Positions 9,760 through 18,487 of a stretch of DNA of 49,912 nt are shown here, in pieces; the first letter of the stretch is position 1; every line of letters begins with the position of its first letter. The stretch is from Catellatospora paridis. Lineage in GTDB: Bacteria; Actinomycetota; Actinomycetes; Mycobacteriales; Micromonosporaceae. The position numbers and the translations under genes were made by a program. A model generated the notes under the pieces. The model did no database searches. It was not told the origin of the DNA and saw nothing but the letters and a program-made list of their open reading frames with translations. The stretch spans positions 26,024-75,935 of the forward strand of contig NZ_ML769326.1 of the NCBI RefSeq assembly GCF_009720365.1. Direction: 5' to 3'.

Positions 9760-11724
9760 TCAGAGCTCGTGGGGGTCGAGTTGGATGCGGACGGGGTGGG
9801 CGGCTTTGCGGAGGCTGCGGACGCCGGCGGCGTCGTGCAGGGCCTTGGCCAGGGCCAGGCCGCCGGCGCGGCCGGTGCGCAGCAGCATCCGCTCCTCGTC
9901 CTCGCCGACCGGCAGCGGGCCGAGCACCTGCACACCCTCCGGCAGCTTGGCGAGGTCCAGCAGATCGTTGACGGCGTCGGCCTGGCCGGTCAGCGTCGCC
10001 ATCCGGGCCGCGGGCGGGAAGCCCAGCTCCCGGCGCTCCCCCAGCTCCCGCTCGGCCAGCCAGGCCGGGTCCCAGCGGACCAGCGCCTGCACCGTGGCCA
10101 GGCCGCTGTCGGCCACCACGACCACCTTGCCGCCCCGCCCCGCCGGGCGGGCCAGCGCGGCGGCGTTGAACCAGCGCCGGGCCGCCTCCTCGGTGGCCCG
10201 CAGATCGGCCCGGGTCAGCAGCGCCCAGGCGTCCAGCAGCAGCACCGCCCCGTAGCCGCCCTCGGCCACCGGCTCCGCGCCCGGCGTGGCCAGCACCAGC
10301 GCCGCCTCCGCGGGCACCGAGGCCAGCACCGCGTCCCGCCCCGAGGTCCGCACCGGCACACCGGGCAAGGCCCGGCCCAGTTCCTCCGCGGTACGCCGCA
10401 CGCCCGTCACCGCGGCCCGCAGCCGCCGCCCGCCACACGCCGGGCACGCCCACCCCGCGGCGGGCCGGGCACACCAGCGGCACGTGGCCACCCCGTTGGC
10501 GCTGCCCAGCGCCAGCGGACCGGCGCAGTGGGCGCAGCGGGCCCGCTCCCGGCACTCCTGGCAGGAGACCGCCGGCACGTACCCCCGCCGCGGCACCTGC
10601 ACCAGCACCGGCGCACCGGCGGTCAGCGCGTCCCGGGCCGCCAGCCACGCGGCGCTGGGCAGCCGGGCCGACGCCGCGGCCGGGTCCCGGGCCAGCTGGT
10701 TGTCGTCGGCGGGCTGCACCACCGGCGCGTACCGGCGCAGCTGGTCACGGTTCGCGGCGATCTCCTTGGCCCAGCCGGTGGCCAGCAGCAGCTGCGCCTC
10801 GGCGGTCCGCGCGAACCCGCCCACCAGCACCGCGGCGTCCTGCTGCTGCGCGCGGGTGAGCAGCACCTGCCGGGTGTGCGGATACGGCGAGCGCGGCTCG
10901 GCGTGCAGATCGTCGCCGTCGTCCCAGATCGCCACCAGGCCCAGGTCCGCCACCGGGGCGAACGCCGCCGACCGGGTGCCCACGACGGCGGCGACCTGGC
11001 CGCGCCGGGCCCGCAGGAAGCGGCGATACCGCTCGGTGGGCCCCAGCGCGGCGGCCAGCGCCACGTGCCGGTCCGGACCGAGTAGGCCGGACAGGGCGGT
11101 GTCCAGGCGCTCCAGGTCGCGGGCGTCGGGCACGACGACCACCGCGCCCCGGCCCGCGTGCAGCGTCGCGGCGACGGCTTCGGCGATCCGGTCCGGCCAC
11201 TGCTCCCCCGGCAGCGCCGACCACACCGCCCGCGGCGCCCGGCCCGCGCCCAGCGCGCGCAGGAACGCCTCCCCCGCCGGATAACGCTGCCAGCCCTCGT
11301 GCGGCGGCTCCGGAACGAGGCCTTCGGGGGCGGGCGGGGCCGGTTCGGCCTCGACCTTCGCCTGCCGGGGCGGCACCGCCAGGCGCAACACGTCGGCGAG
11401 GCCGCCCGCGTACCGGTCGGCGATCTCGCGGGCCGCGCGCAGCACCTGCGGGTCGAGCACCGGCTCGGCCGAGACGACCTTCTCCAGCCAGGACAGCCGG
11501 CCCTCGTGCGCGGTGTCCTCGACCCGGTCCAGCAGCCACCCGTCGACGAGCTGGCCGCTGAAGCGCACCTTCACCCGGGTGCCCGGCCACGCCTTGACAT
11601 CGAGGTCGGACGGCACCCGGTAGTCGAAGGTGCGGTCCAGGTGCGGCAGCGGCACGTCGACGCACACCCGCGCGACGGGCAGGCGCTCGGCCGGCTCACG
11701 ATCACGTTTCGGGCGCGGGGTCAC
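9760..11724 (-). CDS. priA: Primosomal protein N' (helicase-defective PriA type)
   Basis: 654 residues, shorter than proteobacterial PriA (about 730). The N-terminal 3'-DNA-binding domain is recognisable (VCVDVPLPHLDRTFDYRVP). The zinc-binding cysteine clusters are present in CQECRERARCAHC and CRWCARPAAGWACPAC. The Walker A motif expected near residue 180 is not there, and the DEAH box is replaced by WDDGDD. Actinobacterial PriA proteins are known to lack the ATPase motifs, so it probably acts as a non-helicase replication-restart loader. GTG start with only a weak ribosome binding site. Confidence 0.9.
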   Translation of the reverse strand: MTPRPKRDREPAERLPVARVCVDVPLPHLDRTFDYRVPSDLDVKAWPGTRVKVRFSGQLVDGWLLDRVEDTAHEGRLSWLEKVVSAEPVLDPQVLRAAREIADRYAGGLADVLRLAVPPRQAKVEAEPAPPAPEGLVPEPPHEGWQRYPAGEAFLRALGAGRAPRAVWSALPGEQWPDRIAEAVAATLHAGRGAVVVVPDARDLERLDTALSGLLGPDRHVALAAALGPTERYRRFLRARRGQVAAVVGTRSAAFAPVADLGLVAIWDDGDDLHAEPRSPYPHTRQVLLTRAQQQDAAVLVGGFARTAEAQLLLATGWAKEIAANRDQLRRYAPVVQPADDNQLARDPAAASARLPSAAWLAARDALTAGAPVLVQVPRRGYVPAVSCQECRERARCAHCAGPLALGSANGVATCRWCARPAAGWACPACGGRRLRAAVTGVRRTAEELGRALPGVPVRTSGRDAVLASVPAEAALVLATPGAEPVAEGGYGAVLLLDAWALLTRADLRATEEAARRWFNAAALARPAGRGGKVVVVADSGLATVQALVRWDPAWLAERELGERRELGFPPAARMATLTGQADAVNDLLDLAKLPEGVQVLGPLPVGEDEERMLLRTGRAGGLALAKALHDAAGVRSLRKAAHPVRIQLDPHEL

Positions 11725-11817
11725 CAGGAAGTCTTAGCAGACCCGTCCGACGTCGCACACCCACGCTCGCCTCCGGCACCCGTGTCCCCTGCCGCCGTCG
11801 CCCCACCGGCGTCAAAA

Positions 11818-11882
11818 ATAGACGTTGGCCTATCTGGATGAGAAATCGAAGATCGAACTCAACCAGATAGGCCAACGTCTAT
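11818..11882 (-). terminator. metK intrinsic terminator (25-bp stem)
   Basis: The arms 11818-11842 and 11858-11882 are complementary over 25 bases with one mismatch, around a 15-base loop. Read on the minus strand the 3' arm runs directly into a U-run (TATTTTTG). It lies 66 bases after the metK stop and before priA. The stem is noticeably richer in A/T than its surroundings and unusually long. Confidence 0.85.
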
Positions 11883-11947
11883 GAAAAGCGGGGTGCGGAG
11901 CGCGTCACCGGTGTCGGCTGGACGTCGGTGGCGCTGCGCGGAGTGGG

Positions 11948-13138
11948 TCAGCTGATGGCGGACTTGAGGTCGGCGACGCGGTCGGTGCGCTCCCAGGTCA
12001 GGTCCGGCAGCTCGCGGCCGAAGTGGCCGTAGGCGGCGGTCTGCTGGTAGATCGGGCGCAGCAGGTCCAGGTCGCGGATGATCGCGGCGGGACGCAGGTC
12101 GAAAACCTCGCCGATCGCGCGCTCGATGCGCTCGACCGACACCGTCTCGGTGCCGAACGTCTCGACGAACAGGCTCACCGGCTTGGCCTTGCCGATGGCG
12201 TACGCCACCTGCACCTCGCAGCGCTCGGCCAGGCCGGCCGCCACGACGTTCTTGGCCACCCAGCGCATGGCGTACGCCGCGGAGCGGTCGACCTTCGACG
12301 GGTCCTTGCCGGAGAACGCGCCGCCGCCGTGGCGGGCGTAGCCGCCGTAGGTGTCGACGATGATCTTGCGGCCGGTGAGGCCGGCGTCGCCCATCGGGCC
12401 GCCGATCTCGAAGCGGCCGGTCGGGTTGACCAGCAGCCGGTAGCCCTCGGTGTCCAGGCCCAGGCCGTCCAGCTCGGGCGTGATGACGTGCTCGCGGACG
12501 TCGGGAGTGAGCAGCGACTCCAGCGAGATGTCCGGCGCGTGCTGCGACGACACCACGACCGTGTTGAGCCGCACCGGCTTGAAGCCGTCGTACTCGATGG
12601 TGACCTGGGTCTTGCCGTCGGGGCGCAGGTAGGGAATCGCGCCGTCCTTGCGGGCCGCGGTCAGGCGGCGGGCCAGCCGGTGCGCGAGCGCGATCGGCAG
12701 CGGCATCAGCTCCGGCGTCTCCGAGCAGGCGAAGCCGAACATCATGCCCTGGTCGCCGGCGCCCTGCGCGTCGAGCGTGTCGGCGCCCTCGCCCGAGCGC
12801 TGCTCCAGCGCGCTGTCGACGCCCTGCGCGATGTCGGGCGACTGCGAGCCGATCGACACGCTCACGCCGCAGGACGCGCCGTCGAAGCCCTTCTTGGAGG
12901 AGTCGTAGCCGATGCCGAGGATCGTGTCGCGCACGATGGTCGGGATGTCGGCGTACGCCTTGGTGGTCACCTCGCCCGCGACGTGCACCTGCCCCGTCGT
13001 GATCAGCGTCTCGACCGCGACGCGGCTACGGGCGTCCTGGGCGAGCAGCGCGTCCAGGATGCCGTCGCTGATCTGGTCGGCGATCTTGTCCGGGTGACCC
13101 TCGGTGACCGACTCCGAGGTGAACAGGCGACGTGCCAC
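11948..13138 (-). CDS. metK: S-adenosylmethionine synthetase
   Basis: 396 residues, the usual size. It makes SAM from methionine and ATP in the cytoplasm. Motifs seen are [21 protein letters not shown] at the N-terminus, [12 protein letters not shown] (the flexible-loop and ATP region), [19 protein letters not shown] (phosphate-binding) and [14 protein letters not shown] at the C-terminus. The frame is open for 17 codons further upstream, but the GTG at 13138 fits the family start and has GGAG seven bases before it. A TAGACT box at 13204-13209 (minus) could be a -10. No SAM riboswitch is evident in the 133-base gap behind coaBC. Confidence 0.96.
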   Translation of the reverse strand: MARRLFTSESVTEGHPDKIADQISDGILDALLAQDARSRVAVETLITTGQVHVAGEVTTKAYADIPTIVRDTILGIGYDSSKKGFDGASCGVSVSIGSQSPDIAQGVDSALEQRSGEGADTLDAQGAGDQGMMFGFACSETPELMPLPIALAHRLARRLTAARKDGAIPYLRPDGKTQVTIEYDGFKPVRLNTVVVSSQHAPDISLESLLTPDVREHVITPELDGLGLDTEGYRLLVNPTGRFEIGGPMGDAGLTGRKIIVDTYGGYARHGGGAFSGKDPSKVDRSAAYAMRWVAKNVVAAGLAERCEVQVAYAIGKAKPVSLFVETFGTETVSVERIERAIGEVFDLRPAAIIRDLDLLRPIYQQTAAYGHFGRELPDLTWERTDRVADLKSAIS

Positions 13139-13271
13139 TCGATTTCTCCAATACAGCGCTTGATGACGATGGATGGACCGTAAGGCCATCGGCGTCCTGG
13201 CGAAAGTCTAGTTCCCTACAACGCCGCACGGGCGCAAGCCCTGCCCGAGAGTCCGCAGGACGGGACGGTGG

Positions 13272-14465
13272 TCACAGCAGCGCGACGACCTGGTCCCAGA
13301 CCGCGTCGGCGAGATCGTCCTTGCTCCGGGCGGGCAACTCGCGCTGCGAGCCGTCCGCGCCGAGCACGACCGCCTCGTTGTGGTCGGCTCCGAAGACCTT
13401 GTCCACGCCGACCTCGTTGACCACGATCAGGTCGGCGCGCTTGCGGACCAGCTTGCCGCGGGCGTGTTCCAGTGCGTCGTGCGTCTCGGCGGCGAAGGCC
13501 ACCAGCACCTGGCCGGGGCGTTTGCCCGCACCGAGTTCGGCCGCGATGTCCGGGTTCAGGGCCAGCTCGATGACCGGCGCGTCGCCGTCGGCGGTCTTCT
13601 TGATCTTCTGGTCGGCGTACACCGCGGGGCGGAAGTCGGCCGGGGCGGCCGCCATGACCACGGCGTCGGCGTCCTTGGCCGCGCCGATCACGGCGTCGCG
13701 CAGCTCGGCCGTGGTGCCGACCCGGACCAGGTCGACCCCGGCGGGCGTGGGCAGCGACACGTTGGCGGCGACGAGCGTCACCCGGGCGCCCCGGGCGATC
13801 GCGGTGCGCGCGAAGGCGTACCCCTGCTTGCCCGAGGAGCGGTTGCCCAGGAAGCGCACCGGGTCCAGCGGCTCGCGGGTGCCGCCGGCGGTGACCACGA
13901 CGTGGCGGCCGGCCAGGTCGGCGCGCGGGGCGACGCCGCGGGCCAGCACCCGCAGCGCCACCTCGAAGATCTGCTCCGGGTCGGGCAGCCGGCCCTTGCC
14001 GGTGTCCTTGCCGGTGAGCCGGCCGACCGCGGGCTCGATCACCAGCGCGCCGCGGCGGCGCAGCGTCGCGACGTTGTCGGCGGTGGCCGGGTGCTCCCAC
14101 ATCTCGGTGTGCATAGCCGGCGCGAACAGCACCGGGCAGCGCGCGGTGAGCAGGGTGTTGGTGAGCAGGTCGTCGGCCATGCCGTGGGCGGCCTTGGCCA
14201 GCAGGTCGGCTGTCGCGGGCACCACGAGCACCAGGTCGGCGGTCTGCCCGAGCTTGACGTGCGGCACCTGCGGCACGTCCGACCAGACCTCGGTCGCGGC
14301 CGGCTGGCCGGACAGCGCCTCCCAGGTGGGCGCGCCGACGAAGCGCAGCGCGGACGCGGTCGGCACCACGCGCACCGAGTGGCCGGACTCGGTGAGCAGG
14401 CGCAGCAGCTCGCAGGCCTTGTAGGCGGCGATGCCGCCGCCTACACCCAGGACGACGCGAGCCAT
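13272..14465 (-). CDS. coaBC: Bifunctional phosphopantothenoylcysteine decarboxylase / synthetase
   Basis: 397 residues. The N-terminal CoaC flavoprotein domain (about 1-180) begins VVLGVGGGIAAYK and has the APAMHTEMW active-site segment. The C-terminal CoaB domain (about 185-397) has VTAGGTREPLDPVRFLGNRSSGKQG, which binds the nucleotide, and the AAPADFRP segment. Together they turn 4'-phosphopantothenate and cysteine into 4'-phosphopantetheine for coenzyme A. ATG start, ten bases after rpoZ, so it is co-transcribed with rpoZ and gmk. Confidence 0.95.
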   Translation of the reverse strand: MARVVLGVGGGIAAYKACELLRLLTESGHSVRVVPTASALRFVGAPTWEALSGQPAATEVWSDVPQVPHVKLGQTADLVLVVPATADLLAKAAHGMADDLLTNTLLTARCPVLFAPAMHTEMWEHPATADNVATLRRRGALVIEPAVGRLTGKDTGKGRLPDPEQIFEVALRVLARGVAPRADLAGRHVVVTAGGTREPLDPVRFLGNRSSGKQGYAFARTAIARGARVTLVAANVSLPTPAGVDLVRVGTTAELRDAVIGAAKDADAVVMAAAPADFRPAVYADQKIKKTADGDAPVIELALNPDIAAELGAGKRPGQVLVAFAAETHDALEHARGKLVRKRADLIVVNEVGVDKVFGADHNEAVVLGADGSQRELPARSKDDLADAVWDQVVALL

Positions 14466-14475
14466 GACGGGCGGC

Positions 14476-14742
14476 TCAGGCCTCGTTGGTCGGCTCAGCG
14501 GTGAGCAGCCCGGCGTTGATCTCCCGCATGGAGATCGACAGGGCCTTCTCCTGCGGGGTGGTCTCGACCAGCGGGCCGACGTACTCGAGCAGGCCCTCGC
14601 CGAGCTGGCTGTAGTAGGCGTTGATCTGCCGTGCGCGCTTGGCCGCGAAGATCACCAGCGCGTACTTCGACGACGTCTTGTCGAGCAGCTCGTCGATGGG
14701 CGGGTTGGTGATGCCTTCGGGGTGGGCGACGGTTCCAGCCAC
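14476..14742 (-). CDS. rpoZ: RNA polymerase omega subunit
   Basis: 88 residues. The small omega subunit helps assemble beta' into RNA polymerase. The core reads [18 protein letters not shown] followed by [12 protein letters not shown], matching the conserved omega helix with the AxRAR-type motif. The frame runs open upstream, but the GTG at 14742 ([11 protein letters not shown]) has AAGGA eight bases upstream and gives the usual actinobacterial N-terminus. It sits between gmk and coaBC, the standard order. Confidence 0.94.
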   Translation of the reverse strand: MAGTVAHPEGITNPPIDELLDKTSSKYALVIFAAKRARQINAYYSQLGEGLLEYVGPLVETTPQEKALSISMREINAGLLTAEPTNEA

Positions 14743-14777
14743 GTGTCCAGTCCTTGTCTTCGAGAGTGTGCCGGGCG

Positions 14778-15392
14778 CTAGATGCGCGGGCGTGCAGCGG
14801 CGAGCGCCGGCGAACCGAGCAATCCTACCAACTCGTCCGCGGCGCGCTCGAGGTAGTCGTTCACGACAGTCGCGTCGAACTCGGACTCCGCGGCCAGTTC
14901 CTCGTCGGCGTGGGCCAGGCGGCGGCGGATGGTGTCCGGACTCTCGGTGCCCCGGCCGATGAGCCGGCGGCGCAGCTCCTCCCGGCTGGGCGGGGCGAGG
15001 AAGACGAGCTGGGCGTCCGGCATGGCCACGCGGACCTGACGGGCGCCCTGCAGGTCGATCTTCAGCAGCGCCGGGATGCCGGCGCCGAGCCGGCCCTCCA
15101 CCGCGGCGCGCGGCGTGCCGTAGAGGTTGCCGGCGAACTCGGCCCACTCCAGCAGCATGCCGCCGTCGACCAGGCGCTCGAACTCGGTGCGGTTGACGAA
15201 CGTGTAGTGCTTGCCGTCGATCTCGTAGTCGCGCTTCTTGCGCGTGGTGACCGAGACGGACAGCCATACCCAGGGCGAACGCTTGCGGATGACCTCGATG
15301 ACGGCATCCTTGCCGACACCGGAGGGACCGGAGAGCACGGTAAGGCGGGCGGGCGCGGCCGCTCTGGCGGCGAGCGGTACGTCGTCTTCCAT
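14778..15392 (-). CDS. gmk: Guanylate kinase
   Basis: 204 residues from the ATG at 15392. It phosphorylates GMP to GDP with ATP. The P-loop is GPSGVGKD, followed by [21 protein letters not shown] for the GMP-binding part and a lid region with [22 protein letters not shown] two codons upstream (15398) is also in frame, but the ATG seems more likely. Neither start has a strong ribosome binding site. First gene of gmk-rpoZ-coaBC. Confidence 0.93.
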   Translation of the reverse strand: MEDDVPLAARAAAPARLTVLSGPSGVGKDAVIEVIRKRSPWVWLSVSVTTRKKRDYEIDGKHYTFVNRTEFERLVDGGMLLEWAEFAGNLYGTPRAAVEGRLGAGIPALLKIDLQGARQVRVAMPDAQLVFLAPPSREELRRRLIGRGTESPDTIRRRLAHADEELAAESEFDATVVNDYLERAADELVGLLGSPALAAARPRI

Positions 15393-15715
15393 TCTCAAGT
15401 TCTACCCAATCAAGGAGCGGCGTTGGCAGCCGGGCCCCTGTTTGAGCAGTACGTCACCAGAACTTAACAGGGGGTTCCGGCCCGGACGGGGCCTTCCTGC
15501 CCTCAGCAACGAACCAGCGGCGCTGTCGAAACGACAGCGCCGCTGGGCGACGATCTGTGCAACGCCCCGCTCACCCGATGGTGTGAGTCTCACTCACGCC
15601 GGCTGGCGGGCCGTTGCGGTGGGCAGGCGGTGGAGCCTCGGCACACCGCTGCCCGTTCGCCGCGGACGGGGCGTCCGCCCGCGGCGAGGTTGTTCCGCTG
15701 ACGAGGTTCGTCGGC
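15393..15715. other. Intergenic region between mihF and gmk, with hairpin at 15514-15546
   Basis: The 323-base gap holds no convincing gene. Its clearest element is a perfect 15-bp hairpin (arms 15514-15528 and 15532-15546, loop AAA), a likely terminator of the mihF transcript. A second GC-rich imperfect hairpin lies around 15658-15684, closer to the mihF stop. The part nearest gmk should carry the gmk promoter, but I could not pick out a convincing -35/-10 pair. Confidence 0.7.
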
Positions 15716-16030
15716 TCAGGCCGCGAACTCGGCCAGCAGCGCCTTGCGCTGCTGGTCGCCCAGCCCGCGCAGGCGGCGGGAGTCGGCGATCTTCAGCTTC
15801 TCCATGATCTGCGTGGCCCGGATCTTGCCGATGCCGGGGAGCGCCTGCAGCACGGCCGAAACCTTGAGCTTGCCGACGACATCGTCGCCCTCGGCGCGGT
15901 CAAGCACGGCGGCCAGGGTGGTCTTGCCCTGCTTGAGCTGCTCCTTGAGCTCAGCCCGAGCCTTGCGGACCTCCGCGGCCTTCTCCAGCGCGGCAGCGCG
16001 CTGCTCTGGGGTCAGTGACGGGAGCGGCAC
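15716..16030 (-). CDS. mihF: Actinobacterial integration host factor (mIHF)
   Basis: 104 residues. A nucleoid-associated protein specific to actinobacteria that binds DNA through a helix-two-turns-helix region. The N-terminal helix is charged (LTPEQRAAALEKAAEVRKAR), and the conserved DNA-binding part is VSAVLQALPGIGKIRATQIM followed by DSRRLRGLGDQQR. GTG start with GAGGAG at good spacing. It lies after pyrF but has its own promoter and a long leader that can fold strongly, so it is probably controlled separately from the pyr operon. Confidence 0.95.
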   Translation of the reverse strand: MPLPSLTPEQRAAALEKAAEVRKARAELKEQLKQGKTTLAAVLDRAEGDDVVGKLKVSAVLQALPGIGKIRATQIMEKLKIADSRRLRGLGDQQRKALLAEFAA

Positions 16031-16187
16031 CAGTTCTCCTCAGGTCCTCTTGGTCACGCCGACGGGATCGCCGGCGTGTGGTGCGTCGGGTTCCCCACCA
16101 GACTCGGCGGCTAACCTTCGGCACCCGTTGCTGGTGACAACCCGCGTGACTGGTGGGCCACGCGAGCAGATCAGGCCAGCGCGGGGA
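16031..16187 (-). ncRNA. Structured mihF 5' leader (candidate cis-regulatory RNA)
   Basis: About 150 bases separate the predicted promoter from the mihF GTG. In the RNA sense a hairpin with stem CGCGUG/CACGCG (16159-16164 with 16143-16148) carries CCCACCAG in its loop (16150-16157). That loop is exactly complementary to CUGGUGGG further downstream (16094-16101), which would form an 8-bp pseudoknot. A GGUU/AACC stem (16139-16142 with 16088-16092 region), a GUUG/CAAC hairpin whose loop repeats CACCAG, and a 7-bp hairpin (16072-16078 with 16055-16061) just before the ribosome binding site are also possible. I do not recognise it as a named riboswitch; function is inference. Confidence 0.45.
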
Positions 16188-16216
16188 AACCTAGCGGTCG
16201 ACGGCGTTTTCGGCAA
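16188..16216 (-). promoter_or_regulatory. Predicted mihF promoter
   Basis: On the minus strand TTGCCG (16211-16216) and TAGGTT (16188-16193) are separated by exactly 17 bases, a good fit to housekeeping-sigma promoters of actinobacteria. It lies just after the pyrF stop and about 158 bases before the mihF start. Confidence 0.55.
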
Positions 16217-16242
16217 CGTCACCGCGCATGATCACGGAAAGG

Positions 16243-17088
16243 TCACGACCGGCCCGGACGTCCCAATGCGTCCCGGCAGGCATCGAGAGTCCGAGATGCC
16301 GCGTCCCGAAGCGATTGCACGTCGGGGCCCGCACCGAGCACCTCGCGCGACGACGAGGGCAGCACCGCGCCGAGGTTCCCGGCGAAGATCCGGCGAAGAT
16401 CGTCGGCCGTCCCGCCCTGCGCGCCGAGCCCCGGAACGAGGAACGGGCCGTTCACCTGGGAGAGGTCGTGACCGGTTTCGCCGATGGTCGCCCCGACCAC
16501 GAGTCCGAGGCTTCCGAGCGGCTCCACACCCTTGTTGAGCTGGGAAATCTCGTCGATGATCGTCTGCGCGACGGTACGGCCGTCGATACCCCGAGCGTGC
16601 TGCACGGCCGGACCCTCCGGGTTGGACGTGAGAGCCAGAACGAAGACGCCCCCGCCGTGGTCAGCCGCCATGTCGAACATCGGCGCGAGCGATCCGAGGC
16701 CGAGGAACGGACTCGCGGTGATCGCATCGACATACATGGGCCTCGATGGGTTCAGATACGCGTCGGCGTACGCGGCGACGGTCGAGCCGATGTCACCACG
16801 CTTCGCGTCCAGAAGCACAAGGGCTCCGGCCTCGCGTAACTGTCGGATAGTTGACTCTAGAATCTGGGCTCCGCGAGCCCCGAATCGCTCGAAAAAGGCC
16901 GACTGCGGCTTGAAGACGGCGACCCTGTCGGCCAGCGCGTCGACCACCGTCTGGCAGAACGAGGCCACCCCGTCCGCGTCGTCGGGCAGGCCCCAGGCCT
17001 TCAGCAGAGAGCTGTGCGGGTCGACGCCGACACACAGCGGGCCGCGCTCGTCCATCGCCCGCGCCAGGCGCGCACCGAACGGTTCCAT
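16243..17088 (-). CDS. pyrF: Orotidine 5'-phosphate decarboxylase
   Basis: 281 residues, the longer type-2 family found in actinobacteria. It converts OMP to UMP. The active-site motif is VLLDAKRGDIGST, the N-terminus has CVGVDPHSSLLKAWGL, and VDAITASPFLG and LVPGLGAQGG are phosphate-binding barrel segments. ATG start preceded by GAGGAG at five bases. Last pyrimidine gene of the operon, 67 bases after bioA. Confidence 0.95.
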   Translation of the reverse strand: MEPFGARLARAMDERGPLCVGVDPHSSLLKAWGLPDDADGVASFCQTVVDALADRVAVFKPQSAFFERFGARGAQILESTIRQLREAGALVLLDAKRGDIGSTVAAYADAYLNPSRPMYVDAITASPFLGLGSLAPMFDMAADHGGGVFVLALTSNPEGPAVQHARGIDGRTVAQTIIDEISQLNKGVEPLGSLGLVVGATIGETGHDLSQVNGPFLVPGLGAQGGTADDLRRIFAGNLGAVLPSSSREVLGAGPDVQSLRDAASRTLDACRDALGRPGRS

Positions 17089-17155
17089 GAAATCTCCTCA
17101 CTCTCGGGCGTGACCGCGCCCACCCGGCCGGCTCTGCGGCCGCGCGGGCATCCCG

Positions 17156-18487
17156 TCACGACGAACAGGCGGCAGCGGCCGCGTACATCGCCTTGGTGAT
17201 CGCCGACACATCCTCATCGGAGCTGACGAACGGCGGCATCGTGTAGATCAGGTCCCGGAACGGGCGCAGCCACACGCCGTGTCCCACCGCGGCGGCCGTG
17301 GCGGCCGCCATGTCCACCCCGTGGTCGAGCTGCACCACACCGATCGCGCCCAGCACCCGCACGTCGGCGACGCCGGGCAGCTCGCGCACCGGCGCGAGGC
17401 CCGTGCGCAGTCCCGACTCGATCCGGCGTACGTCGCCCCGCCAGTCACCCGACAGCAGCAGCTCGATGCTCGCGTTCGCGACCGCACAGGCCAGCGGGTT
17501 GCCCATGAACGTGGGCCCGTGCGCCAGCACCGGCACCGCGCCCTCGGAGATGCCCCGGGCCACCTCGGCCGTGCACAAAGCCGCGGCCAGTGTCAGATAT
17601 CCGCCGGTCAGCGCCTTGCCGACGCACATCACGTCGGGTGTCACCCCGGCGTGGTCGGCGGCGAACAGCTCGCCGGTGCGCCCGAAGCCGGTGGCGATCT
17701 CGTCGAACACCAGCAGCACGTCGAACTCGTCGCACAGCTCGCGCAGCGCGCGCAGGTAACGCGGGTCGTGGAAGCGCATGCCGCCCGCGCCCTGCACCAC
17801 CGGCTCGACGATGACCGCGGCCAGCTCGTGCGCGTGCGCGGCGAGCGCCTGCTTGAGCACCGTCACATAGGACTCGTCGTAGTCCACCGGCGGCGTGTCC
17901 ACGAACACCTGCCGGGGCAGCGCGTCGCCCCACAGCGAGTGCATACCGCCCTCGGGGTCGCACACGCTCATCGGCTGCCACGTGTCGCCGTGGTAGCCGC
18001 CGCGCCACGTCGCCAGCCGCCGCTTGGCCGGGCGGCCCCGCGACACCTGGTACTGCAGGCACATCTTGACCGCGACCTCGACGCTCACCGAGCCGGAGTC
18101 GGCCAGGAACACGTGCTCCAGCCCGTCCGGGGTGATGTCGACCAGGGTCTTGGCCAGGCGCACCGCGGGTTCGTGGGTGAGTCCGCCGAACATGACGTGG
18201 CTCATCCGCCCCAGCTGGTCGGTGACCGCGGCGTCGAGCACCGGGTGCCGGTAGCCGTGGATCGCCGCCCACCAGCTCGACATCCCGTCGATCAGCTCGC
18301 GCCCGTCGGCCAGGCGCAGCCGGACGCCTTCGGCGCTCTGCACCACCAGCGGCTCGGCCCGACCCGGCATCGGCCCGTACGGGTGCCACACGTGCGCCCG
18401 GTCCAGCTCCACCAGTTCTGTGAAAGGAAGGGCACCTTCACAACGGTTTCCGTTGTAGAAGGTGCCCTTCTTAACTTCGTCGGTCAC
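17156..18487 (-). CDS. bioA: Adenosylmethionine-8-amino-7-oxononanoate aminotransferase
   Basis: 443 residues from a GTG that overlaps the pyrD stop as GTGA. A PLP-dependent class III aminotransferase making 7,8-diaminopelargonate for biotin. Family motifs are [36 protein letters not shown], the cofactor Asp in [16 protein letters not shown], and the Schiff-base Lys in [10 protein letters not shown]. Codons 5-22 are the translated palindromic repeat (KKGTFYNG to ALPF) and have no counterpart in the family, so a repeat has entered the 5' end without breaking the frame. If the GTG at 18412 (LVELDR) is used instead, the repeat is a leader. No other biotin gene is in view, so placing bioA between pyrD and pyrF is unusual. 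Confidence 0.9.
   Translation of the reverse strand: MTDEVKKGTFYNGNRCEGALPFTELVELDRAHVWHPYGPMPGRAEPLVVQSAEGVRLRLADGRELIDGMSSWWAAIHGYRHPVLDAAVTDQLGRMSHVMFGGLTHEPAVRLAKTLVDITPDGLEHVFLADSGSVSVEVAVKMCLQYQVSRGRPAKRRLATWRGGYHGDTWQPMSVCDPEGGMHSLWGDALPRQVFVDTPPVDYDESYVTVLKQALAAHAHELAAVIVEPVVQGAGGMRFHDPRYLRALRELCDEFDVLLVFDEIATGFGRTGELFAADHAGVTPDVMCVGKALTGGYLTLAAALCTAEVARGISEGAVPVLAHGPTFMGNPLACAVANASIELLLSGDWRGDVRRIESGLRTGLAPVRELPGVADVRVLGAIGVVQLDHGVDMAAATAAAVGHGVWLRPFRDLIYTMPPFVSSDEDVSAITKAMYAAAAACSS
18426..18472. repeat. Second copy of the palindromic repeat, inside the 5' end of bioA
   Basis: Arms 18426-18446 and 18450-18472 pair over about 20 bases with one bulged A at 18457, around a TTT loop. 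Both arms carry the GAAGGGCACCTTC / GAAGGTGCCCTTC core seen in the perfect palindrome at 1045-1094. The flanking TTAA and AAAGG match that copy too. It occupies codons about 5-21 of the bioA frame and stays open in that frame. Confidence 0.88.

Noticed and set aside
9530..10648. Long N-terminal extension in frame with def
   Set aside because: It lies antisense-frame inside priA and def has a clear GTG with ribosome binding site at 9529.
13139..13271. Possible SAM riboswitch before metK
   Set aside because: No SAM-I or SAM-II core could be found; only a weak -10-like box.
16031..16187. Resemblance of the mihF leader to the c-di-AMP (ydaO) riboswitch
   Set aside because: Short pieces such as GGGGAACCCGAC look similar, but their order and the rest of the consensus do not fit.
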